This document shows positions 11,733 through 22,724 of a stretch of 64,000 nucleotides of DNA, piece after piece. The translations under genes were made by a program, and so were the position numbers. This stretch comes from Chloranthus sessilifolius. Taxonomy: Eukaryota; Streptophyta; Magnoliopsida; Chloranthales; Chloranthaceae. The stretch lies in assembly GCA_021018995.1 (NCBI GenBank), contig CM037585.1, forward strand, positions 127,562,831 to 127,626,830. Direction: 5' to 3'. Below the pieces are notes generated by a model that was given only the letters and a program-made list of their open reading frames with translations, had not been told where the DNA came from and ran no database searches. Numbering within the stretch: position 1 is the stretch's first letter; each line of letters opens with the position of its first letter.

Positions 11733-12696
11733 GTCATGGGGGTGCAGCCCAACACCGGCTATCATACTAGTGCGGCTCCTCGCTGCCGCGCGCAACGAGG
11801 CCAGCCTACCCAACCATAAGACTCTGATACCACCCTCCTAGAGGACGGGAACTCCCGTTCACGGTTACCTTCTCTCGAGGCCAACCATTCATCGCATCGT
11901 GCCTCTTACGACACGCCTGCAAGCACCTCTGTGCCTCGCTTGGCCTGCTCAAGCCTCACCCTTGCGTGCCCTGCACTAGTACCTTGCTTCGCAATAATAG
12001 TATGCAGCTCCCCATGCCGTCTCATTCCAACAGAACTCATTGACATACCGAACCAAGCCCACCATCGTGTGTGTTCCCCGTTACTAACACACGTTATCTT
12101 TTAACCCTCTTGTTGTCGTGCTCTACCGAGTCCCATGTATCCCTCGAGTGCCTCCCTCATTGTTGACCCATGTGCACCGCGACCCCGGCCCGGGGCCACA
12201 TGGCAATCTCACCTTGGGTGACATACGACATCGCATCTACGACGTCTTAGGCCCACCCTTTCAGACCTAGGAGACACTTGCGCACCCTCTGGCGACGTAA
12301 GGCCCAGTGTGTGTGGAAGTAGCTCTCAAGCTCCCCTCCCACATAGATGATTTAAACAACACCTCAAGCCAAACAACAGGATAACCTCAAACGTATTGGT
12401 TTGACACACCACCATGGTACACAGACTCTTTCTGTGGCACACATGGCCCATGCAACCCCAATTACGCCTCCGAGTTAGCATCCCACGCCCCATGCGCGTT
12501 TAGTCGCCACATTAGCACACCACTCTGGCCGAGTCGCTATCTACACCACACATATGGGACACGCAAGCAACGCAAGGCCCCACATGCCTCCGCACTAGCG
12601 CGTCACACACCTAACACCAAGGCTTGTCGCCCTACCTGCTAGCCAATCCACGCAGCTCCAAGGCCCCCACGCCTTCCTACTGCTACCCCGAGTAGT
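11733..12696 (-). mobile_element. Nested retroelement fragment in 3' LTR
   Basis: Flanked by GTGCT at 11728-11732 and 12697-12701. GC-rich compared with its surroundings. It contains the initiator-Met primer motif on the minus strand (tggtatcagagtc, near 11819-11831) and the phrase cctcaaacgtattggtttgaca (about 12393-12414), also found in the chromovirus LTRs at 28.5 and 32.7 kb. So it carries an LTR of a related family plus about 90 bp of internal sequence. The exact LTR limits are unclear. Confidence 0.6.
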
Positions 12697-13018
12697 GTGC
12701 TAGATCCGTTAGTCTCGCGAAAGGAAGACCCTAGAGATAGAATTCTAGCCGCTTCCAGATTAGGGCACTCGTAGTTCAATGATTAGATTGCTGATTTTCT
12801 TTAGGGTTTTGATGCATAATGGATTATGGTTAAAGTGAGGTTCAAGGTGTATTGACTTGAGTCAATTCAAAGGTTTAGACAAAAGCTAGAGTTTTGATTT
12901 CAGAATAGTGAAAGAGTAATGGCTGAATTTAGGGTTTATGGGAAACAAAATAAAAGCAGGGAAAGGTAAATCAAAGTGATAGTAAATGATAGATTGTGGG
13001 CTTCACACCCTTGGCTTC

Positions 13019-15639
13019 TGACGGGGAACGCCAAGTTCGGGAGCCTTGGATTTGGGGCCACAACAGATTATCGGCGTCGAAAGAAGAGAGGGAGCCCGAG
13101 TCTGAGTACAACATGCGTGTTTCATCTGTGATGAAACATTTTGAGTGGAGGAGAATGACAGGGAACATCAAGATCGAAAGTATTGAAGTTGAACCGCAAT
13201 AGAATTTCAACTTAAGAAAGAAAAAAAAAAGTTACTGTTCACATGAATAGTGACGGACGTCCGTGAAACACCGACGGACATTCGTGATTTTGCCCTCTAT
13301 CTGTCCGTAGGTCACGGACGTCCGTGGACGTCATGACGGGACTTCTAATTTCGAGTTTTTGTTGCGAAAACTTTCTTTTTTAGTGTTTTATATCTATTAG
13401 AACTCTTTATTTCGAGTTTAATTATTGGTGGCCTATATATTGAGGCTTGTAAAGACTTTTTATTTAGTTATTGAATATTTTGAATGCTTTATGATTGAAT
13501 ATTCTTTGCCTGAGATAGGTTTGGTGTGAGGCCAACGGAGTGATTCCTAAAAGCCATTGTTATTTTCTCTATTATCTATCACTGTCTTCTTTGAATTTTT
13601 GGCTTATTGATCCCTGCTTGTTTTCCTACATTTTAACCTAATGATTTCTTGATCCCTAAAACCATAAATCCCTTTCAGAATCCCAAATCAAACAGAGCTC
13701 AAAACCCTTTTCTAAGCCATAAATCAAACCATAAGTCCATTACAAAACCATACACCTATTTCCAAAGCCCTAGTTAGAGCCTGCGAATCTATGTCGGATC
13801 GAAGACGAACGCCCAAGCCTGGAAAAGCTAGAGTTCTATCTCTAGGCCGATCTTACCTCAAATCTAAAAGCACTTGCGCATCGAATTGGACCCCTACCTG
13901 GATCTCGTGTGATCTATTCATCAAAATTCTGCAACCCTAAGGTATCTTAAGATAATTTTGAGATTAAACTTGAATTATTTTATTTTATTTCGGCCAAATT
14001 GCATAAGAAAATCATATTCCGCATATTAGGCTGTCGTCCGGCGTCAGTTTTGGTATTAGAGCCCTAGGTTTTCTAGGTTTGGGCATATTGTGTGTCACTT
14101 TAATTTTCATTGCATCTTCTTTCAGATTTTATGTGTGCACGTCATGTGTTTGACAAAATTACTCATCCATTGTGGTTCATGTTTGCATGTCATTTAGCAC
14201 CTGTGTTAGTAAGTCGTGTGCACTATGAGCATGAGCGAGATTGTCGATGCCCTTAGGGACATCAAAGCTCAAATGTGTGCAATCAATAATAGGAGCCGTT
14301 GCACACCAAATTCTTAGCAAAGTCTCAACAGTCGTGATGAGACTAGAGTTAGGGGATACCCTCATCATCGTGAACCCGAGTACGATCCTGCCGATAGGTT
14401 TCTAAAATCTATTCGGAATGAAGTCCCAGATTTTGAGGGTACGACAAACCATAAAACCTTCGTGGAGTGGTTATCTAGTGTGGAAGAGTATTTTGATTGG
14501 TATGGCGTACCGAATGAGTACAATCTCGCTCATGCTCATAGTGAACATGACTTACTAATTGCATGAAGGTTTTATGGTTTGTCGTACCCTCAAAATCTCG
14601 CTCATGCTCATAGTGAACACGACTTACTAACACAGGTGCTAAATGGCATGCAAACATGAACCACAATGGATGAGTAATTTTGTCAAACACATGACGTGCA
14701 CACATAAAATCTGAAAGAAGATGCAATGAAAATTAAAGTGACACACAATAAGCCCTAACCTAGAAAACTTAGGGCTCTGATACCAAAACTGGCACGGGAC
14801 GACAACCCTAATATGCGGAATATGATTTTCTTATGCAATTTGGCCGAAATTAAATAAAATAATTCAAGTTTAATCTCAAAATTATCTTAAGATACCGTAG
14901 GGTTGCAGAATTTTGATAAATAGATCACACGAGATCCAGGTAGGGTCCAATCCGATGCCCAAGTGTTTTTAGATTTGAGGCAAGATCGGCCTAGAGATAG
15001 AACTCTAGCTTTTCCAGGCTTGGGCATTCGTCTTCGATCTGACGTAGATTCGCAGGCTCTAACTAGGGCTTTGGAAATAGGTGTATGGTTTTGTAATGGA
15101 CTTATGGCTTAGAAAAGGGTTTTGGGATTCTGAAAGGGATTTATGATTTTAAGGATCAAGAAATCATTAGGTTAAAATGTAGGAAAACAAGCAGGGATCA
15201 ATAAGCCAAAAATCCAAAGAAGATAGTGATAGATAATAGAGAAAATAACAACGGCTTTTGGGAATCACTCCTTTGGCCTCACACCAAACCTATCTCAGGC
15301 AAAAAATATTCAAGCATTCAAAATATTCAATAACTAAATAAAAAGTCTTTACAAGTCTCAATATATAGGCCACCAATAATTAAACTCGAAATAAAGAGTT
15401 CTAATAGAAATAAAACACTAAAAATGAAAGTTTTCGCAATAAAAACTCGAAATTAAAAGTCTCGTCACGACGTCCATAGTGCCCCACGGACGTCCGTGAC
15501 TTACGGACAGATAGGGGGCAAAATCACGGATGTCTGTCACTGTTCATGTGAACAGTAACTTTTTTTTTTTTTTTTTTTCTGAAGTTGAAATTCTATTGCG
15601 GTTCAACTTCAATACTTTCGATCTTGACGTTCCTCGTCA
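13019..15639. mobile_element. Nested retroelement with head-to-head inverted LTRs
   Basis: Flanked by GCTTC at 13014-13018 and 15640-15644. Left part, plus strand: a short LTR start (13019 on), internal 3' end with purine tract to 13155, LTR 13156-14046, primer site 14051-14068 and Gag 14228-14520. Right part, minus strand: LTR 15639 down to 14790, primer site 14771-14785 and the start of Gag. The two halves are about 1-kb inverted repeats around a spacer at about 14244-14564. The Gag start is present three times in the middle, in mixed orientation. It is a relative of the element it inserted into. Confidence 0.75.
14228..14520 (+). pseudogene. Truncated Gag in the inverted element
   Basis: Encodes MSMSEIVDALRDIKAQMC then, after a stop near residue 31, DETRVRGYPHHREPEYDPAD and EEYFDWYGVPNEY. 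It closely parallels the Gag at 17679-18209 and stops where the inverted copy begins. Only the N-terminal third of Gag is present. Confidence 0.7.
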
Positions 15640-15962
15640 GCTTCACACCAAACCCTTCTCAGGAAACGAAGAATCACTCTTCGTGGAGGCTCATCTCAAG
15701 TGCACACAAGTAATAACTTTTCATTAATTAATTAACTAATTACATTGTTTATTTAAAGACCTTATATAGGACGCCTCAAAACAAAAGAAAACCCTAACAC
15801 AAATACTAAAAAAAAGACAAGTATGCCCTTAAAAATCTATTTCCGTATTTTGGCGGAGTCTAGTTCGCGAATAATCGATCAATCGACACCAAGGTTCTAT
15901 CAATCGAGTATATATATATATATAATTATAGCTCTCGAATCACACATTGATCGATCGATCGA

Positions 15963-16020
<58 letters not shown>
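15963..16020. repeat. (TA)n microsatellite
   Basis: About 58 bp of uninterrupted TA in the 3' LTR; the 5' LTR has only about 14 bp here. Confidence 0.95.
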
Positions 16021-16024
<4 letters not shown>

Positions 16025-16165
16025 ACAGAACGTCGCCAAAATTCAAATCCTGTTGGCCACAGTCGATCGACTGAGCATTCTTTTGTGTCTTCCTTTAGGC
16101 CTTTCTGAAGATGAAAATTTCTTTAGGCCCAAATCCATTGTTCTCGATCTTGGCATCCCCCGTCA

Positions 16166-16176
16166 TTCTCCCCGAC
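16166..16176 (-). other. Polypurine tract next to 3' LTR
   Basis: The minus strand reads GTCGGGGAGAA immediately before the 3' LTR start TGACGGGGG. A diverged version (gtggaggagaa) precedes the LTR inside the nested element at 13145-13155. Confidence 0.65.
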
Positions 16177-16584
16177 TCAGAATGTTTTATCACCGATGAA
16201 ACACGCATGTAGTACTGATCAAGTGTATTGGGACCCAAACGGTGGAACTCCTTGCAAGTAACTCAAACAATCTCAGCATCTGGTAACATATGAGTATCAT
16301 CCTGGTCGATTGTTTTGAAGCGCGCATTGTAAAACCCTTCTCGATGAACCAAATAACCCAGCTCGCCAACCCACTCTACCAAATATTTTTTTATGCTTCT
16401 CATCAACTCTCTCGGACTCGAAGGAATTCATCCCTGACGAAGTGTGATCACGATATTGATCGGGAATATAGGAACTCAAGCGGCGAACTCTCTCATAATT
16501 GGCCCATGCACTCTCGGTAGTCGACTCACCAACCCTCTTCATCTCATAAATCAGAAACTCTCTGCCGCAGGTGAATGCCACAAG

Positions 16585-16739
16585 CAAGGATTAAAATGCC
16601 GGAAAACCGATACGTATCGTCCGAGCCCAAAACCGATACGTATCGGTACCGGACGGTACCGGATACATTGAATGTATCGTCCGGTAAATACATGTAAACC
16701 ACCGATACCGATACGTATTGGACGAAATTTTGATCCATG
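16585..16739. mobile_element. hAT-like palindromic MITE, copy A
   Basis: 155 bp with ends CAAGGATTAAAATG and, inverted, CATGGATCAAAATTTC. Flanked by a perfect 8-bp duplication GCCACAAG (16577-16584, 16740-16747). The interior is made of gatacgtatcgg palindromes. It sits inside the integrase-tail relic. Confidence 0.85.
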
Positions 16740-16744
16740 GCCAC

Positions 16745-17245
16745 AAGAGCATCTAAAATTTCCTCCATTATCTCTTTTCTCTGCCTGCTTGGTGAAGGAA
16801 GGGGTATCGACTGTAAAGTTGGGATGGGGTCGTGAATAGGAGGCGTTTGGAAATGATTGCAAGGAGGTGGGGTTGAGCCCAGAGAAGGACCTAGGTCCTC
16901 CACATTGAACGTTGAGCTACTCTCTGTATTTGGAGGAAGCTCAAGAGCGTACGCATTAGGACCACCCACAATTCCAAAAGGTCCAGCGCCGTGGGCCTGG
17001 AGCTTCTTTGCGACTCCCAATGGGAATCGTTCAAATCCAATCCCAACCATTGTATAATCATTTAATTGGAAGTCTATAAAAGCCTTAGGTACATGCATCG
17101 ATAATATGAGAGTTTCATTGCACAAATTAATTTTAAGTGTAATTTCGGCATGCAATGCGGAATGAGACTCAAAACTTGACTCACAATAAGACTTAGAATG
17201 TGAAGCGGTATGCAACTCGAGGCTATGATGTGTATGTGTATCCAT
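16745..17245 (-). pseudogene. C-terminal tail of integrase (GPY/F region)
   Basis: The block ERFPLGVAKKLQAHGAGPFG followed by NAYALELPP and FNVEDLGP matches the module that follows the integrase core in Ty3/gypsy Pol proteins. It stands directly after the Gag remnant with no protease, reverse transcriptase or integrase core, so a large internal deletion joined Gag to the end of Pol. It continues into a Pro/Ser-rich end and is interrupted by a hAT-like MITE at 16585-16739, whose duplicated target GCCACAAG lies inside it. No chromodomain is seen. Confidence 0.65.
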
Positions 17246-17259
17246 GAACTAGATACTCT

Positions 17260-18209
17260 CTTGTGCATGTGACGCTAACGACTCACATGTAGTGGGCTCG
17301 ATCAACACTAGTGACCCATGTGTGATCGAATCAAGTGACACTAATGGCTCATGTGGACTCGAATCAACGGATTCCAATGACTCATGGGAAAGTGACTTGA
17401 TTGGCTCGTGTGTACTCGGTTCGACCATCTTCAAAGACTCAAGTGCACTCTACTCGATTGACTCACGTGTAGGCGACTCAACATCATTGCTCACAAGGGA
17501 AATAGAAATTTCTCCAACACAAACTAAACTTTCTTCAGCTTCTGCTATCTCCTCTTCACTCGTCACGCTTCTAAGGTCATACACTTCTTCCATTTTCCTA
17601 TTTTTCGGCTCCTTAGAACTCTCTTTTAGTCAATACATTCGGAGTGGAAAATTTTATGGGGCATTGGTAAGCAAAGTGTCAGAACCCTTGACACTTAGAG
17701 CAATCAGGACACTTATTTGTCTTGGTTTTCAAACTCCGTAGAAGGTGACGGTGTGTGAAAAGAGCATACTTTTCGATAAGTTGTACCTTCATGTCCTCCC
17801 ATGTAGAGATGAGCTTATTCCGAAGAGACTTAGTACGACATTCTATGCGAGTCCAAAAAATTTTGGCATTACCCTCCAACTTTATTTCCACTAGCCTAAT
17901 TTTGTACTCGTTTGATACGCCATACCAATCAAAATAGTCTTCTACACTAGACAATCATTCCACGAAGGTTTTAGGATTCATCCATCCCTCAAAATTTGAA
18001 ACTTCATCCCGAATAGATTTTAAAAACTTTTCGGCGAGATCGTACTCGGGTTCACGATGATGGGGGTATCCCCTGACTCTAGTTTCATCATGACTTTTAG
18101 GACTTTGCCAAGAATTTGAAGCGTAGCGGCTCTCATTCCTAATCACACACAATTCGACTTTGATGTCCCTAATGGCATCGACAATCTCGCTCATACTCAT
18201 GGTGAGCAC
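17260..18209 (-). pseudogene. Gag of Ty3/gypsy type, broken
   Basis: Starts near 18209 (MSMSEIVDAIRDIK) and runs through a Gag core with YPHHREPEYD, SVEDYFDWYGV and EGNAKIFWTRIE, ending near 17679 in a Cys-rich stretch. A stop after TFVE (about 17955) breaks it. Below 17640 the frame continues in pieces with repeated Ser/Glu-rich phrases (SLESVDSSPHEPLVSLDS) down to 17260. The coat protein would package element RNA in cytoplasmic particles. A close relative lies at 14228-14520 on the plus strand. Confidence 0.75.
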
Positions 18210-18363
18210 GACTTACTACATGGGTTTTAAATGACATGTAAATATGAACCAACAATGGATGAGGAGTTTTGTCAATCAGTAGAAGTGCACACTTTTAAGC
18301 ACAAATGAGATAAAATGCAATAAAGTATAATGTCACACAAATATGCCCTAACCTAGAAACTAG

Positions 18364-18375
18364 TCTCTGATACCA
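18364..18375 (-). other. Primer-binding site, initiator Met tRNA type
   Basis: The minus strand reads TGGTATCAGAGA four bases after the 5' LTR end, the usual plant retroelement site complementary to the 3' end of initiator tRNA-Met. Confidence 0.8.
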
Positions 18376-18590
18376 AAACTGACGCTGGACAAAACCCTAA
18401 ACTAAGTGAATGAATATGAAATGAATGTTTTACCGAAATTAAACTAAATTAATCAAGCAAAAATCAATACATAATCGCAATACCTTAAGGTTCATGGTTT
18501 TCCTAACAGAAGGTCGTGTAGATTTGGATAGGGTCCAATTTGTACGTTAGATCCGTTAGCCTCATGGAAGGAAGATCCTAGAGGTAGAAC

Positions 18591-18767
18591 CATGAGTCAA
18601 AATATCGGGTTACCGATACGTATCGTCCGAGCTCCACAACGATACGTATCGAACGACACGTATCGGTACCTGTTGGTATCAGAGGATACATTGAATGTAT
18701 CGTTCGATACCAATACCGATACGTATCGTCCAATACGCATCGGTATCGGCCGATATTTTGATCCATG
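18591..18767. mobile_element. hAT-like palindromic MITE, copy B
   Basis: 177 bp with ends CATGAGTCAAAATATCGG and, inverted, CATGGATCAAAATATCGG. Flanks GGTAGAAC and GATAGAAC differ at one of eight bases. Inserted in the 5' LTR; the 3' LTR has the empty site (agatagaattctag near 12738). Confidence 0.85.
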
Positions 18768-19167
18768 GATAGAACTCTAGCCGCTTTCATATTAGGGCAC
18801 TCATTGTTCAATGATGAGATCACTAGTTTTCTCTAGGGTCTTGATGCGGAATGCATTATGGTTATAGTGAGGTTCATGGTGTATTGACTCAGGATGATTC
18901 AACGGTTCAGACAAAAGCTAGGGTTTTGATTTCAAAATAGTGAAAGAGTAATGGCTGAAGTTAGGGTTTGTGGGAAACAAAATAAAAGCAGGGAAAGGTA
19001 AATCAAAGTGATAGTAAATGATAGATTATGGGCTTCACACCCTTAGCTTCACACCAAACCCTTCTCGGGAAACGAAGAATCACTCTTCGTGGAAGCTCAT
19101 CTCAAGCACACACAAGTAATAGTTTTTCATTAATCAATCAACTAATTACATTGTTTATTTAGAGACC

Positions 19168-19175
19168 TTATATAG
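19168..19175 (-). promoter_or_regulatory. Candidate LTR TATA box
   Basis: On the minus strand TATATAAG, preceded by the CG-containing ggcctcc and followed by an AT-rich run. The same motif is kept at the equivalent place in the 3' LTR (about 15763-15770), which supports its use as the U3 promoter. Confidence 0.55.
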
Positions 19176-19689
19176 GAGGCCTCAAAACAAAAGATAACCT
19201 TAACACAAATACTAAAAAAAAGACAATTATGCCCCTAAAAACCCATTTCCGTATTTTGGCGGATTCTGGTTCGTGAATAATCGATCAATCGACACCAAGG
19301 TTCGATCGATCGAGTATATATATATATATTTGAAAACAGAACGTCGACAAAATTCAAATCCCGTTGGCCGCAGTCGATTGATCGAAGCCTGGGATCGATT
19401 GATCGAATGAGCATTCTTTTGTGTCTTCCTTTAGGCCTTTCTGAAGCTAAAAAATTTGTTGCTGCCCAAATACAATGTTCTCGAATTTGGCATCCCCCGT
19501 CATTGGGCCTGTAGCACAATGGAAGGTTGACAATATTACTAATTTGCTACTTATAGGTCACACAGGTTTTAGCCCAACTTACCTATCAAACAAAAAATAA
19601 TAATTATAAATAAATAAAATAAAATAAAATGAAAATCCCTCTTAGAAGCCAAAGTAATTCACCCATCCCCTGTTAAAAATCCAAAACCC

Positions 19690-20700
19690 CATTAGAAGCC
19701 ATAGCAATGTAGCTGCAACCAGACCACCCACTTCTACTATTAGAGCTCCTAGTCCCCTTCACCACCTTCAATTCCTACCTTGCAAAGCTTACAGATCCTC
19801 AGTGGTAGGTGGTCCACCCACCATCTCCCCCCCACCCCCCCCTCTGCGCCGCCCTCCATTTAGAAATGCCCCCACTTCGAAGACCAACTCATTCTTTACT
19901 CATGCTCCTATGGCACTGAGGACCATTCCAACTCTCAACTGCCAGTTAAAATCAACCCCCCTTCCTCTCAAGTCAATTTCACCATCCTGCCTTCAAACAC
20001 TAAAACCGATAACCCAATACCCACTATTAATCACCCCACTTCTTGCACTAACGCCAACTATCCCCCATATCTCAGATTAACCTGCCTTCATTTGCTCATG
20101 TCCTTGATGGACATAGTGCTCAACCCCATATTTTTTCCCCTTACACTGACATCTTTCCAACTAAAATTATACTGTCCAAATTGTCTGAACCTTATGTTGA
20201 TAAGGATGAAAATTCTCATATTGATGTTGATAAAGAAGCTTATTTTGAGGAAGTGGATACTTTCAAATTATGACTCTCCTGACTTAAATTTGCTTTGGAA
20301 ATTAAATGGTAACTTTATTGTGTCACCTTTAAGCAATGGAACTGCCATGTTTCAATTCACTCACATTGCTGATTTTGATTACTTAAGTCACTTGTATGGA
20401 AATCAACTGCCTCTTTGTGACAACTATTTAAATGGTACTCCGGGTTCATGCCCTCTGTTGATGACCTGCTCCTATCCCACTGTGGATCCGGCTCCCAAAA
20501 CTATCTCCTGAACTCTGGAAACATGATATGTTGTTTACCGTTGCAAAATGTCTCGGCTGACCTATCATGCTTGATTCCATAACTGAACAAAAAATCCAGA
20601 TTTAATTTTGCTCGAATCCTAGTTATTGTTGAATTGCTCCTCTGCCTACATAATGGTCCACACCCCAATTGGACACCTAAAACAGGAGGCCATCAATGAA
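19690..20700 (+). pseudogene. LINE-type ORF1 (DUF4283-like), broken
   Basis: Read across frames, 20100-20270 encodes AQPHIFSPYTDIFPTKIIL and EPYVDKDENSHIDVDKEAYF, 20290-20360 encodes NGNFIVSPLSNGTAMFQF, and 20480-20560 encodes VWIRLPKLSPELW-like sequence. This is the layout of the DUF4283 nucleic-acid-binding region in ORF1 of plant LINE retrotransposons. A Pro-rich N-terminal part (about 19700-19890) precedes it. A stop after DTFKL and several frameshifts inactivate it. The family assignment is by motif memory, not search. Confidence 0.55.
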
Positions 20701-22240
20701 AGCAGGCCCTTATAATGCCCTATTTTCTTTAAAATGGGTCATCTTGCCAAACTTTCCAACTGTCAACCACTACCGTGTTGTGAAGTCTTGTTTACATATC
20801 ATGATCAATCACCTTCTAACTGTCAACCATTACCCCTGCAACCACACCCCCAGCCTCTTCCTTACATGCTGATGAGTTTGTTGGAGATTTCTGATGGTTA
20901 TATTGGTATTCTATAGCATCAAACATAAGTCACCATGGTTCTGTTTCCATTTTCAGATTTCCTATTATTGATCCTCGTTGTTTACAGCTTGATAATTTAT
21001 GATAGATTGAAACTCTCGATTCTCCAGTCAATGTAGCATCAGCCATAGATCTTTGCCACTTTGTTGCAATTGTTAATTGGTTTAATTTAGTTGCTAAGGT
21101 TATCTTAGAGTTTGTTGATTTTTTTTATATAGTAATTGTTTATTATCACTTAGCTTAGTACATGTTTATAATCACTCCATGGAGGTAGTAGCTTAGGACC
21201 ATTATTACGTTTACAAATCATTGAGCCCATCACACAAGAAATACTAGTATATTTTCACAATTTATAATGCAGCAAACAAAATATATCTTGTTGTATACAA
21301 TTTTACACCATGTTTAACTGATAATAACCATGGGTCATTTTACTAATTTTTTCCGTTAAAGTTGTATGCTTATATATGCAATGAATGGTGCTCAAAGAAA
21401 TACTTAGATTTGTGTCTTTCATGAGGTCTCTCTTTTCTTTGATTTATGATGAACTTGGTACATCCCAACCCTTCATTCAGCACCTAATATTTTAATACTC
21501 TGGCAAAGATTTCAATACATTCTCCTTTGTTTTGGCCCAAACCACATACTCTGAGAATGCAGTTGATGATAGGATGAACCATCAAGTAATTAAACTGCCC
21601 ATTTTTGCAGGTATGCTCACACTCTAGAGGATATTGTTTGTAGAATCTACGAAAAAATGGAGTTCTTGTCGTTTGACAAGGATGGAGATGCCTCTGATTC
21701 CTTAAATGACAGTGAGGAGACCATGAGACAAGCAAATAGAGCCAAAGAAGTAAATGACATCTGCAGAGAAACCCTTGATAGAAACACATTATTGTCAGAA
21801 GAAAAATCTTCAAAAGTTCCAAAACAATGTGCCGCCTTCTAATAGAAGCTCGCGCGAGGAGAGAGAGGGTCCGCAGGTTCTCATCATTCACGAGTTGGGT
21901 CCCAGATTTGCAAAGGGTGTGGGCTCCAAAACAACCAAGAGTGGCAATTTTAAAGTCGGCAGGGAGAAGGAAAAGGCGGGGAGGTCACAATGATGTGGTT
22001 TTTGAGACTCCAACGACGGGGATGGAGAGGTCACGAGGTCCACAAGGTGATGTGAAGGCTGGGAAACATGGGAATTATGAGACTGACTCATGCGGATCAG
22101 TTTCAAAGGCTTTGTTCTGCACTGATGGGGATGACAGGACTGACAAAATTTCTTAACAGAAAAGATTGTGGGCATAATTGAAATATTGGTGGAAATGAAA
22201 ATGTGTTAGAAATGAGCTTTTAGTTCGAAGTTTCATCCAA
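20701..22240 (+). other. Possible ORF1 tail, otherwise unrecognised
   Basis: A plus-strand stretch at 21650-22156 has basic blocks (VPKQPRVAILKSAGRRKRRG type reading near 21930) and acidic blocks like the tail of LINE ORF1, but frames are broken. The rest, 20900-21600, is AT-rich with no gene seen. Confidence 0.3.
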
Positions 22241-22724
22241 GGATACCTTTACTTGCACCCACCAAATCTTTGAGGGCACCTATGCAAAAAACCATTGACT
22301 GCTTTGAATATGACAATAGAGATCATTTTTACTCCTATTCTTCCACACAATGTATATTGAGATCACGAGCGTACCATCAGACAGTCAGTTTTTAATTTCA
22401 CACAGCACACATCCCAAAAAGTAACCTGAAAATCACGTTGAGTCTGATGTGTGTGCCACATATGTTTTGTATTTTTATGTTGGTAATCTGCACTCGAGCC
22501 TTTAACATAGTTTTCTGATCACGTTTGGGATGTGAGTCTGATCACTTTTGGGATCTGTACCAAGTGGAATAAAAAACCAAATGTTTGATGGTAAGCCCAT
22601 GATCTCATGATCCATCATATGAAAGATAGGGACTAAAGCGATCTACATCGTTTGATTAAAAGCAATCAATGGGTCATTGGCATGGGTGATCTCAAAGATT
22701 CATTCAGTGCAAATAAAGGTTTCC
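22241..22724. mobile_element. MITE of the cacccaccaaatctttgag family
   Basis: Left end ggatacctttacttgcaccc; right end, inverted, ggaaacctttatttgcactg; both continue into aatctttgag. Flanks ttcatccaa and ttcattcat agree at seven of nine bases. The interior has the family phrases gatcatgg, cccatgatct and gggactaaa. Related copies lie near 34.7, 39.8, 40.7 and 42.5 kb. Confidence 0.6.

Larger units (their letters stand above)
11566..16165 (-). repeat. 3' LTR, split in three by nested insertions
   Basis: Pieces 11566-11732, 12697-13018 and 15640-16165 align in order with the 5' LTR. The two interruptions are each flanked by a repeated pentamer (GTGCT and GCTTC). The last piece also has an expanded (TA)n tract at 15963-16020. 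Confidence 0.8.
11566..19502 (-). mobile_element. Ty3/gypsy-type element with nested insertions, non-autonomous
   Basis: Minus-strand element bounded by TTGGG at 11561-11565 and 19503-19507, a perfect 5-bp target duplication. 5' LTR 18380-19502; primer site 18364-18375; Gag 17260-18209; tail of integrase 16745-17245; polypurine tract 16166-16176; 3' LTR from 16165 down to 11566, split by insertions at 11733-12696 and 13019-15639. The internal region is only about 2.2 kb and lacks protease, reverse transcriptase, RNase H and the integrase core, so it depended on another element to move. The LTRs also took up separate later insertions. Confidence 0.85.
18380..19502 (-). repeat. 5' LTR of the gypsy-type element
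   Basis: On the minus strand it starts TGACGGGGGATGCC and ends CCAGCGTCA. It matches the three pieces of the 3' LTR (11566-11732, 12697-13018, 15640-16165). It contains a hAT-like MITE at 18591-18767 absent from the 3' LTR and clusters of ATCGATCAATCGA near 19270-19410. Confidence 0.85.

Noticed and set aside
12996..13210. Overlapping plus and minus frames as a small gene
   Set aside because: They lie across LTR start and purine tract of the nested retroelement; no recognisable product.
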